Source: Lepus europaeus
Lineage: Eukaryota; Chordata; Mammalia; Lagomorpha; Leporidae
Assembly (NCBI RefSeq): GCF_033115175.1
Contig: NC_084840.1
Location: forward strand, 73,857,179 to 73,921,178
Reading direction: 5' to 3'
DNA: 64,000 nt
Shown here: positions 42,701 to 55,100 of the stretch, one piece after another
Layout: the number at the start of each line of letters is the position of its first letter
How positions within the stretch are numbered: the stretch's first letter is position 1
Made by a program: the position numbers and the translations under genes
Notes under the pieces: generated by a model
What the model saw: only the letters and a program-made list of their open reading frames with translations
What the model was told of the DNA's origin: nothing
Databases searched by the model: none

Positions 42701-45700
42701 TTTTGTTCCCAGGCACGAAGAGAGTCCACAACAACATCGTCTACAATGAGTATATCAGCCACCGAGAGCACATCCATATGAATGCCACTCAGTGGGAAAC
42801 CCTGACTGATTTTACTAAGTGGCTGGGCAGAGAAGGTAAGGAGAGGAGATCAGTTGAGGAGTTATTCTGTGGTACCATTGACAACAGAGAGAATTGTCAT
42901 AATTCCTGTCGAAACTCATGGAAAACAGCATGTGTAGGGCAGTTAAAAACCTGGGGGAGGGGCAAGTGCTTGGTGCAGTGGTTACATTACCTGTGATACC
43001 TGCTTCCCATGTCACAGTGTTCGGGTTCGAGTCCTGGTTCCGTCTGTCTCTCTGCCTTTCTTATAAATACAGTTAATAATTAATAATAATAGATAAAATC
43101 GGAGGAAGGAGCAGACGTTTAGTCTAGCAGTTATGATGCCCAGGTTCCATGTTGCAGTGCTTGGGTTCAGTTCCTGGCTCTGATTCTTCACTTCAGCCTT
43201 CTATAGCACAGACCGTGAGAGGCAGCCATGATGTCTCAGGTACTTGTGTTCCTGCTTCCCGCATGGGAGACACTACTGAGTTCCTGGCTCCTGGTAGCCT
43301 TGGCTTTTGGGAGGCATCTACAGAGTGAGTCAGTTGCTAGAAGCTGTCTCTCTCTCTATTTCTTTTTTTTTTTTTTTAAGATTTTATTTATTTATTTGAA
43401 AGAGAGAGTTACAGACAGTGAGAGGGAGAGACAGAGAGAAAGGTCTTCCTTTTTGCCGTTGGTTCACCCTCCAATGGCCGCTGCGGCCGGCACATCACGC
43501 TGATACGAAGCCAGGAGCCAGGTGCTTCTCCTGCTCTCCCATGCGGGTGCAGGGCCCAAGCACTTGGGCCATCCTCCACTGCCTTCCTGGGCCATAGCAG
43601 AGAGCTGGCCTGGAAGAGGGGCAACCAGGACAGAATCCGGTGCCCCAACCGGGACTAGAACCCGGTGTGCCGGCACTGCAAGGAGGAGGATTAGCCTGTT
43701 AAGCCACGGTGCCAGTCTCTCTCTCTATTTCTGAAATAAATTTTTTTTAAAAAATTCAGAAAAAGGCCGGCTCCATGGCTCATTAGGCTAATCCTCCGCC
43801 TGCAGCGCCCGCACCTCAGGTTCTAGTCCCGGTCGGGGCGCCGGATTCTGTCCCAGTTGCCCCTCTTCCAGGCCAGCTCTCTGCTGTGGCCAGGAAGGCA
43901 GTGGAGGATGGCTGAAGTCCTTGGGCCCTGCATCCGCATGGGAGACCAGGAAGAAGCACCTGGCTCCTGGCTTCGAATTGGCGCAGTGCATTGGCCATAG
44001 CAGCCATTTGGGGAGTGAATCAACAGAAGGAAGACCTTTCTCTCTCTCACTGTCTAACTCTGCCTGTCAATAAAAAAAAAATTTTTTTTTTTTTCAGAAG
44101 AAAATACTGGAGAGGTTGCAGATGACACGTTTATATTTACATTTTGCTTTGAGTGCATACAAATTTGTGATGTCTTCCCCCTACCTCCCAAAGGCTTGTG
44201 CAAAGTGGATGAGACACCAAAAGGCTGGTATATTCAGTACATAGACCGAGATCCAGAAACTATCCGCCGACAACTGGAGCTAGAGAAAAAGAAGAAACAA
44301 GACCTTGATGATGAAGAAAAGACTGCCAAATTCATTGAAGAGCAAGTGAGAAGAGGTCTGGAAGGGAAGGAACAGGTGGGCCACAATGTCATCCCAGAGG
44401 CAGTGCAGAAGAGGCGAAAGCTGAGCTAAGCATTGAGTGGAGCGTTTGTAGTCAGCATTCCTTATTCAGGAGGGGCAAGAGCCTGGCTCTTCTCTTACGT
44501 AAAGGCGTAGGCTTTGGTGCTTAACTCCTGACTCCAGCTTCATGATCTTCATAATTATATAATCTTCCTAAACCTCACCCTTCTTATCTCTAGAGTAGAG
44601 GCAGTACCCATGAGGTACATTCACCTGGTTGTAGTTAATGCGGTGCCGGGAGTAAACATAGCATGTGGGAACATGGGGGCCCACATTTACTCTAGCCTCA
44701 TGCTGGAAGGTAGATACCACCCCTGAGCGAAGACTGGAGGAATCCACATGCCTGTGAACCGCAGGGGAGGAGGTTGGAAAAGCTTTGATGTTAGAGTCAC
44801 TAGTCAAGGCGTTTATTTCTGTATTGGTGCCTCCTGTGTGCCAGGACAAGATAGAAAACACACCGCCCTCATGGAGCTTGCATTCTAACAACTATGTGTC
44901 AGCAGGAAATTTCAGCCTGGTGTGCTTGCACAACTTCCAGCCACTTAAGTATTTTAAAAATTTTTTATTGAGCTGTAACATACATTAAATACAATGTCTG
45001 ATGTGTTTAATCTTCCATGTACAGTTCCATCAGCTTACACATCAGCATACACATTTGTGTAGAGAGGGAGAGAAGAGAGAGAGCCTATACACCCACAACC
45101 CAGAGAAAGATGGAGATTATTTCCAGTGTCCCAGATGTTCCTGTTCCCTTCTGCTCATTCCCAGTTCGTACTCCCACACCCCCTGTTCTGATGCACCACA
45201 GTTATTGACTCGGTCAGTCTGCTCTTGAAAATGGAGTCACAGTATGTTCTTTTTTGTGTAGGACTTCTTTAACTTAGACACAATGTTTTTGAAATTCATT
45301 CGTGTTCTTTCCTGTCAGTATTTCACTATTTTTTTAATTGATGCATCTTCCCTGATTTTACGAATATTCTTCTGTTGAGGAACATTGGGCTTGTATTCAG
45401 CTTTTGCCTATTATGAAAACAGCAGCTGTGATCATCATTACGCATGTCTTGTTTAAGATATTTAATATAAAGAGTAATGTAGGAAATAGCAGGAAATAAG
45501 ATTTAAAGCATTAGTTGATTGCCAATGTATGAAACTCAGCTTTATACCATGTTAATTGTAAGTGAGTATGTCTATCATATTGTTACTCACATTAATCTAC
45601 ACGTGTTCAAATAATCTTTAGGAGTTTTCTTCATTGAATGAAAACAGAAGCGAACATTAAGCTGCTATTACTTTAAAATTTCAACTCCTGCTTAAGAAGG

Positions 45701-46086
45701 AAACCTTTATATTCTGTGTTTTCAGTGAAGTAATATAATTTCCTGTTGAGGAAATTAAGAAGGATTGGCCGATGCCGCGGCTCACTAGGCTAATCCTCCG
45801 CCTGCGGCACCGGCACCCCAGGTTCTAGTCCCGGTTGGGGCACTGGATTCTGTCCCAGTTGTGCCTCTTCCAGTCCAGCTCTCTGCTGTGGCCCTGGAAT
45901 GCTGTGGAGGATGGCCCAGGTCCTGGGGCCCTGCACCCGCATGGGAGACCAGGAGGAAGCACCTGGTCCTGGCTTTGTATTGGCGAAGCGCTCCGGCCGC
46001 AACGCACTAGCCATAGTGGCCATTTGGGGGGTGAACCAACAGAAGGAAGACCTTTTTCTCTGTCTCTCACTATCCACTCTGCCTGT

Positions 46087-46122
<36 letters not shown>

Positions 46123-49100
46123 TAAAAAAGAGAAATTAAGAAAGATAACTACTTGTTCAGAAGAAAATAGTTTACTTTTTGGAATAATATTGCTTGGTTA
46201 TGTTTTAGCTTAGTGCTGCTAAAACCTTCATATTAGTTTGTGCTGTTTGGGTATAAACATAACTTTACTGTAAAAGGCAGGGCAAACCTTAAAAGTACAT
46301 CCTTATTCCATGTTTAATCCGTCATTTTTAAAGTAAAATTATGTTCTTTCCCCTTGCTGTGGGAAATCTTGTATGGGTGTTACCTAAGGAGACATCATTT
46401 TAGTTAGATCTTAAGAGCATCTTTTTAAATTAGTAGAAATAACAATTAATGTTTATGTAATACTACAATTAGTATTTATTTTTAAGATTTATTTTATTTA
46501 TTTGAAAGAGTTACAGAGAGCGGTAGAGACAGAGAGAGAGGTCTTCCATCTGCTGATTCCCTACTCAGATAGCCACAACGACTGGACCTGTGCCAGTCAG
46601 GAGCCAGGAGCTTCTTCTGGGTCTCCCACGTGGGTACAGGGGCCCAAGAACTTGGGCCATCTTCTACTGCTTTCCCAGACTATAGCAGAGAGCTGGATTG
46701 GAAGAGGAGCAGCTGGGACTAGAACCAGTGCCCATATGGGATGCCAGTGCTTCAGGCCAGGGCTTTAACCCACTGCGTCACAGCACTAGCCCCATACAAT
46801 TAGTATTTTTTTAAGGCAGGCACTGTGCTAAGTGTTTTCTATACATTATGCCACTTAACACTTTTATAATTCTAAATATGTACATTATCTCTGCTTTGGA
46901 GATGGAATAAGTGAGGCTTATGGGAGATGACGAGACTAACATTGCAGAGGTAAATTTTATGTGCAGTTTTGTTTGAGTTTGGTCTAAAGCCACTAATAAT
47001 AATTGTACTTATCTGTAGCTAAGATTCCTGAAGTTTATTGCTTTATGTTTTCATTTTTTCTTGTTTAAATTGTAACAGAAATAAAAATGTAAGTAAGCTG
47101 CAGTTTGGTACAGAATAATTACTTTTTTGCCCTTTAAAGTAATTTGAAGATTATTTGCAGGGCATATAATTTCTCAGTTATGATGTGTGGACATCACACC
47201 TCAGAGTGCATCTTAGATCACAGGTACCAAGCCCTAATATAGACCTATTGAATATTGGTAGTAAATATACTGCAAACTGAAACCTTCAAACCTCTCATTT
47301 TCATTTTTTTGGTTTGTTTATAGGAGGTCCCTATTTTCACGGAATTAAGCAGAGAAAATGATGAAGAGAAAGGTAATTTTAAATTTTTCTTTCTTTAATA
47401 TAATGCTTTTGTATTGGCTGTGCTGAAAACCAGCAATTTGAGGTGCGTTGTTGTCATTGGTACAATGAAAATAATACTAATAAATTGGGTGGTATGCCTG
47501 CAGCTCAAGTAATAACATTTCCTAAGTTTAACCTCAACAATAAAGAAATATCTTACCATAATAAGAATCCCGGAGGTTCACTGGTTCTGCATGCCATACA
47601 AGGTAGCTGCCAGCACTCCAGCCATCACATTTAGACCCAGTATTTTCAAGAAGATAGCAGAGAGCATTTTTTCTGGAGTCCTCTTAGGATCTAGGAAATA
47701 GTTTCTGGAAGACACTTCTCCCATCAGAGGATTTCCTTTTGGAGGTCATTGGCCAGAACTGCGTCTTAGTCTACCTTAAGTCACTGAGATAATGTTGATG
47801 GGCTTGAAGAGCTGAAGATGCTGTTATATCTTCTGAACCACGTGGGCAAGAGGTATGGGCAGCTAAACAAGACTGGAGTGTGACTAGTCGGTCAAGTCGG
47901 GGGTAGAGGAGCAAGGCAGCCGACCTCTTCAGCAGTTGACACGTAAGATTGTTTCTTAGCTCTCCAGGCTTCAGCCTAGGACACCTTGTAGCAGGGATGG
48001 GGAACATCTGACCCCACCATATAATGTCTGCAGAGTCATTTGGTCTGACCCTGCCAAAGCAGCCCAGGCGGGACTCGAAACTCAGTAGATCTATTGCAGG
48101 CTAATTTTTAAGTTGGTGATTTTTGTATGGCCTGTGAGTGATATTATAAATATCCAAATAGCCCTTGGCAGAGAAGCTGTTCTCCTCTCCTGTTATATAG
48201 TAACCTGAGATCGATTTCTGGATCGGAGCATTTTTTAGTTCACTTATTATTTTTTTTTTAAGATTTATTTATTTTAAAGACAGAGTTACAGAGAGAGGTA
48301 GAGACAGAGAGAGAGGTCTTCCATCTGCTGGTGCACTCCCCAGATGGCCGCAACAGCCGGAGCTTTACTGATCCAAAGCCAAGAGTCAGGAGCTTCCTCC
48401 AAGTTTCCCACTTGGGTGCAGAGGCCCAAGGATTTGGGCCATCCTGTACTGCTTTCCCAGGCCATAGCAGAGAGTTGGATAGGAAGAGGAGCAACTAGGA
48501 CTAGAATCGGTGCCCATATGGGATGCTGGCACCACAGCACCAGCCCCAGCTCTCACTAATTAAAAATGTCTGTGACTGCTTATGTGAATACCTCGTGGTA
48601 TCGGACCACAAGTTTATTGGAATTTTCCTGAAACATACATGGACTAACACACTCTTTCTTCCAGTTACATTTAATTTGAATAAAGGAGCATGCACGTCAG
48701 CAGGAGCAACATCTTCCAAATCAAGGTGGGTTCCATGAACTTGCCTAAAAACTTCAGAATTTCTGTGAAGGGTTGATTCCTACATTTTGTTTTAAAGATT
48801 TATTTATTTATGTAATTGAAAGGCAGAGTTACAGAGAAAGAGAGAAAGGGAGAGAAAGAACAAGCAATCCTCCATCCACTGGTTCACTCCCCAAATGGCC
48901 ACAATGGCCAAAGATGGGCTGATCCAAAGCCTGGAGCCAGGAGCTTCTTCCGGGTCTCCCATGCAGGTGCAGGGGCCCAAGCACTTGGGCCATCATCTGC
49001 TGCTCTCCCAGGCACATTCGTAGGGAGCTGGATTGGAAGTGGAGCAGCTGGGATTCTAACCAGTGTTCATATGAGATGCTGATGTTGAAGGCAGTAGTTT

Positions 49101-52100
49101 AACCCACTACACCACAACACTGGCCTCTGTGCTTACATTTTGAAGTATTGTGAATCATTTTTGTCTGGTTGCAATTTTCTTCTTTATTGGTTTGTTTTGT
49201 GCGTTGGTTGGGGTTTTGTTTGCTCTTTAGCAAGTGTTCGTATTTGACAGTGATGAGATGGTTTTCTGTGCTGAGGAAAAGCACATTTTTATCAAATACT
49301 TTCACACAGAGAACCTTTTGGTTCTCCATTAATCATTCTCCATTTAATGCTATTTATTTTCTTATCATAACCTACTTAGCCCAGTCTCAATGTTAGGTAA
49401 GGTGTACATTTTTCTGTTTTATTTGCTGTTTCTGTTTTCTTTTTTAAGATTATTTAAAAATATTTCTTTATTTTCATGTTTTTAAAATATTTGTTTATTT
49501 ATTTAAGAGGTAGAGTTGCAGACAGAGGGAAGAGACAGAGAGAAAGGTCTTCCGTCCGTTGGTTCACTTCCCAGATGGCCACAAGTGCAGGGGCCCAAGC
49601 ACTTGGGCCATCCTCTGGTGCTTTTCCAGGAGCATTAGCAGGGAGCTGGATCAGAAGAGGAGCATCCGAGAGCATCTGGTGTCCATATGGGATGCTGGTG
49701 CCGCAGGCGGAGGTTTAGCCTACTACACCGTAGTGCCGGTCCCTATGTTTTTTATTTGGAAAGACAAGAGAGGAACAGGTGTGGTGTAGCCGGTAAAGCT
49801 GCCACCCGCAGTGCCGGCATACCATGTGGGCGCTGGTTCCAGTCCCGGCTGCTCCACTTCTGTGCCTGGGAAAGCAGCAGAAGATGCCCCAAGTGCTTGG
49901 GCCCCGGCACCCACATGGGATGAAGTTCTTGCCTCCAGGCTTTGGCCTTGTCCAACCCCAGCTGTTGCAGCCATTTGGGGAGTGAACCAGTGGATGGCAG
50001 ATCCCTCTGTCTCTCCCCTTTCTCTCTCTAGCTCTGCCTTTCAAATAAATAAAAAATATCTTTAGAAAAAAAGACAGGATAGACAGATACACAGAGACGG
50101 AGAATGCCCACCCGGTGGTTTAGTCCCCAGATGCCCGCGATAGCTGGAGACAGACGGGCTAAAGCCAGCAGCTGGAAACTCAGTCTGGCTCTCCAGCATG
50201 GATGAGCCCTCACCCGCTGCCTCCCAGGTGCACACTAGCAGGAAGCTGGAATCTGAAGCACAGCCTGTACTCAGAGCCCAGCACTCTGTGGTATGTGAGC
50301 ATCGCCAACACATCTTTAACCATTACGTCCAAAGCCCGCCCCTGTAATGTGATTTTCTGATAATAGAAACTGTTGGCAATCTATCTTCTTACCACCCAGT
50401 GTGGTGTAAATGCACTAGTAGGTACTCAGTCATAATTGCCTTCCCTTTTAGATGGCATAGTACAAAGCAGGATTGGCAAGCTGTTTCTGTAAAGGGCCAT
50501 ATGGTAAGTATTTCAGTTTTTTGACCATATGTTTTTGTCAGTACCACTTTACTCTCCTTTCCTATTGAGAAAGCAGCTGTAGACAATACTACATGAATTC
50601 AATTCATCGGTATTCTAATCAAATGTTATCTGGAAAAGCAGGTTGTGGGCTTTAGGTGGTAGGATTTAGCCCTGAGGCTATAGTTTGCCAAAACCTGGTA
50701 TAGCAGGTAGTAAGGCAGTTCTATCCTTTCACATTATCTTCTCTTGCAGCTGTAATAAATTCTTTCATCAAATTTTTATCTGCTGTTTGCGATGGATAAT
50801 GCATCCAGTTTTGTTATGGAGGTTAAAAAACATGAATAAGACAATATATTGAAGTACCAGTATCTACTAGGATTTGGTCCTATGCTGGGTGATGTTTTTT
50901 ATGTTACTTTGTAGTTTACATGTGAAGCTCTGTGTTTTGCTTTGTTTGTAGGCTAGTACTTATTTGTATGTCTGAATAAGTGGCTAGGAGAATTGATGAA
51001 AGCAGGTAGGCTGGGTTACCACTATATCTCGGGTTCAAAATGACTTAGGTTAAGCCCCAGCCTAGGATACCAGCCTCCCATATTAGAGTGCCTGGGTTTG
51101 AGTCCCAGCTCTGCTTCTGATCCAGTTTCCTGCTAATGCACAACCTGGAGGCAACACACAGTGGCTCAGATTGTTGGGTCTCTGCCATCCATGTGGGAGA
51201 GCCTGATGGAGTTCTGGCTTCTGGAGTCAGCCTGGCCCAGCTCTACCTGTGAACCAGCAGGTGGACAGTCTCGCCATCTGTCTGGCTGTTTCTGTTGCTC
51301 TTACCAATAAGTCAAAATAAATAATGAACATTTTTAAGAAAATGACTTGCCAGATGTCCTAACTTAGATGAAAATATTTCAGACTGAACACCTACATTAG
51401 AAATTGGTCAATTGGCTTCTGCATGTATTACATTTAGAAAGAATTCGCTAATGTTGGTGTGATAACCACCTGGAACACAAACTCAAAACTGTATCATAAC
51501 ACACATGCCTTAAAGTTTTAGACTCTTAGGCTTTTATCTCTATTATCTTTTTTTTTTTTTTTTTTTTAATTTAATAGGCAGAGTGGACAGTGAGAGAGAG
51601 ACAGAGAGAAAGGTCTTCCTTTGCCGTTGGTTCACCCTCCAATGGCCGCCGCAGCTGGCGCACTGCTGCCGGCGCACCGCGCTGATCTGAAGGCAGGAGC
51701 CAGGTGCTTCTCCTGGTCTCCCATGGGGTGCAGGGCCCAAGCACTTGGGCCATCCTCCACTGCACTCCCGGGCCACAGCAGAGAGCTGTGGGCAACCGGG
51801 TCAGAATCCGGCGCCCCGACCGGGACTAGAACCCGGTGTGCCGGCGCTGCTAGGCGGAGGATTAGCCAAGTGAGCCACGGCGCCGGCCTCTATTATCTTT
51901 TATGATTTGTTATTTCTAGTTGTAGATCAATGTTAAGGTTAGTTCCAGTGAATCCCAGATCTGTCATCTTTGTATTAGTTTTCTGTAGTTGCTATCATAA
52001 ATTATCACAAGCTGGGTAGTTTAGAATAGCTAAAATCTGTCCCTGGAGGCCCGGCTTCTGAATTCAGTGTTGCACAGTTGTGCTTCCTCATCCAGAAGCT

Positions 52101-55100
52101 CTTGGGGAGAATTTATTCCTTGCCTCTTCTTGGCTTCTGCCTTCCTTGGCCTGTGGTTGTGTGCCTCCAGTCAATACCAACAACTTTGTGTTTGCTCTTC
52201 TGCATGTGGATTTTTCCACATGTCAAATCTCCCTCTGCCATCCTCTTAAAAAATAGGGGTGATTGCACTGGGGGCCTGCTGTAATAATCAAGGATAATAT
52301 CATGTTACGGTCTTTAATATCACTTGTAAAGACCGTTTTTTCCAAATACAGTAATATTTGTTAGGGGTGAGGACCTGGTAGCTTTGGGGCATCTGTTCAC
52401 CTGCTATACTCCTAGGCCGAACCTTGACATTATCAGTAAAAATATTAGTTTTTTTTGATCAAAGTTCTGTGAATTTTGTCTCAATTACATATATCAATAT
52501 GTACATAGTGTCACAGGTAGCACCTTTAAATGACTCAGCTAAATGTTTCTTTTCTGGAATTATGGAGCACTTTTTTAGATGCTGGGATTTTTTCTCCTGG
52601 TGTATCTAAAACCTAGAATGAACTAAATAATGTAAGTATCAAAATGGACATTGGAGGCTATGTTGAGACCTAAAACAAGCCCAGCTTCTCCACTGCTTGA
52701 AGAAGGACTATTTAATTCCCTTTCTGTTTTCCTTTGGATTTCTCTATCTCCTTTCATAGCTCTAAGATCCTCTTGGGTACTGAAAATAGAAATCTAGGCT
52801 GTGCCAGAGGCTTGTACCTTCCACGTCCAATCTGTTAATCCTCATATCTTGCCTTGATTTTAAACCCATATTAACCCTGTCTCAATCTCTCACCACTCTG
52901 ATAGAACCTTGATATGCCAAGCAGAAAGATCTAAACTTATATTCTTACCATGTCATTCTCCAAGTAAAGTCTCCCCATGTCCAGTATCTATAAGCTGCTT
53001 TTGATTTTTTTTTTACATACTGTTATATGACCCTTGTGATCTGGGATGTCTCCTGCCCTTCGCACCCTAGCTGTATGAAGTTCTTTTTAGTCCCTGATTC
53101 TGCTGAAGGGTCTTCATCTTTCTTGCCTTTGTATCTACTGTTCCTACTTTCTAGAATGCCCTTCCAGTGTGTTCTTCCACTATAACATGAAATGCTACTG
53201 GGCTGTTCTGATCATCTTATCTTCATTGCTTGTTGCATTCTATGCATTTGATAATGCTAAATTCATTTCTTCATAGACAGTTTTCCATTAGGTTTATTTG
53301 TGTGTGTGTGTGTGTGTAGATAAAATTGGCCATTTTAACCATTTCTAAATGTACAGTGCAGTTGGATTAAGTACATCCACACTTTTATGTAACCACCATC
53401 CATCTCCAGGACTTTCATTATCTCAAACTGAAATTCTGTACCTTTTCAAACATTTTTTGGCCATATGTTTTTGTCACAAGCACTAAATTCTGCTTTTATA
53501 GAGAGAAAGCACCTGTAAACAATGCTACCATTCTACTTTTTGTTTCTATGAGTTTGACTGTTCTCTAGGTACCTCATACAAGTGGAATCCTGATATGTTT
53601 GCTTGTGCCTGGCTAATTTCATTTAGCATGATGTCTTCAAAGTTATTCCATGTTTGTAGCATGCACTAAAATTTCATTCTTATGTAAGGCTGAATAATAC
53701 CCTACTGTATGGACATACCACATTATGTTCACCCATTTATCTGTTGGTGGACATTTGGGGTCAGTACTTTTTGACTATTGTGAATGTTACTACTTACACC
53801 CTGGTATGCAGATTGGTTCCAAAACCTTACTTTTAGTTCTTGTGTATATATACTCATGAGTAAAATTACTGGACAGTATGGTTTTCCTGTGTTTCATTGT
53901 TTGAGCAACTATCATACCATTTTCCTATATTGGCTGCAAGATTTTACATTCCTTCCAGTAATGTTGAGTGATTCCAGTTTCTCCACAGCTTGGCCAACAC
54001 TTTTGTATTTTCTGTGTTTTTAATCATAGCACTCTTTCTAATGTGAAGTGGCATTTCGTTGTGATTTTTTTTGTTTGTTTGTTTGTTTTTTTGACAGGCA
54101 GAGTGGATAGTGAGAGAGAAAGAGACAGAGAGAAAGGTCTTCCTTTTTGCCGTTGGTTCACCCTCCAATGGCCGCTATGGCCGGTGCATCGTGCTGATCC
54201 GAAGCCAGGAGCCAGGTGCTTCTCCTGGTCTCCCATGGGGTGCAGGGCCCAAGGACCCGGGCCATCCTCCACTGCCGTCCCGTGCCATAGCAGAGAGCTG
54301 GCCTGGAAGAGGGGCAACCGGGATAGAATCCGGCGCCCCAACCGGGACTAGAACCCGGTGTGCCAGTGCCGCAAGGCGGAGGATCAGCCTGTTAAGCCAC
54401 GGCGCCGGCCTCGTTGTGATTTTGATTTGTATTTGCCTAATGATCGGTGAGAGTTGAGCATCTTTTCATGACGCTTATCAGCCACTCGTGTATCTTCCTT
54501 GCAGGGTTGTGTGTTCAAGTCTTTTGCCCTTGCTTTAATTGTTAATGACCATGTTTTCCAAGTTTGGGACAGCTGTAAATAACATGCCCTGGTAACTATA
54601 ATATTTAATTTCTGATTGAATTATGGGATAAAGACTCAGTAAGTGAAGCTTTCCAAAGGCAAAACCTTAATTTATATACACAGAAACCATCTTCTTTAAA
54701 GATAGAGTGGGGGACTCCCGAAGTGCAATCCTCTGTGTAGAAAAACCAGAGACTTTAGTTGACTGCAAACCGAACATGAGTCCTGAAAGTAACCTGGCAC
54801 TAATGAATCCAACGCCACCATAAATATCCAAATAAACCGAAATAATTCTATTGTGTTTGCTACTGGTTGTATTTTTTTCTTGGTTGTCTTCAAGGTAACT
54901 TTATGTAAATATTTATCCTTTGTTTCATCCTCTGTGAATGACACATTAAATGACTAGACAGATAAGAGTGACTGAGTTAGCAAATATTAATAGAGTATCT
55001 ATTTTATGTACATTATAAGGTACTTTTACAGGGGTAAAAAATACAGCCCCTTCCCTTACTGTAAGAGAGGAGTCACATATGCACATATGATTATACTTCA

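Larger units (their letters stand above)
42836..44193 (+). other. KIN: KIN intron 4
   Basis: 1.36 kb, nearly all CSINE material: one shortened copy, one older copy split by a younger minus-strand copy, and a young plus-strand copy whose tail adjoins a T14-CAG acceptor-like site at 44,081-44,097. Confidence 0.9.
44376..47323 (+). other. KIN: KIN intron 5
   Basis: 2.9 kb. It starts with a 51-nt in-frame extension of exon 5 ending in TAA at 44,427-44,429. Further on lie an old dispersed repeat (44.8 kb), an L1 fragment (44.96-45.44 kb), two CSINEs and a MIR (46.8 kb). 45,445-45,765, 46,125-46,475 and 46,940-47,320 show nothing recognisable. Confidence 0.8.

Noticed and set aside
47373-48250. 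Possible processed pseudogene in KIN intron 6
   Set aside because: Unique-looking sequence, but no poly(A) tail, no target duplication and no recognisable protein in any frame.
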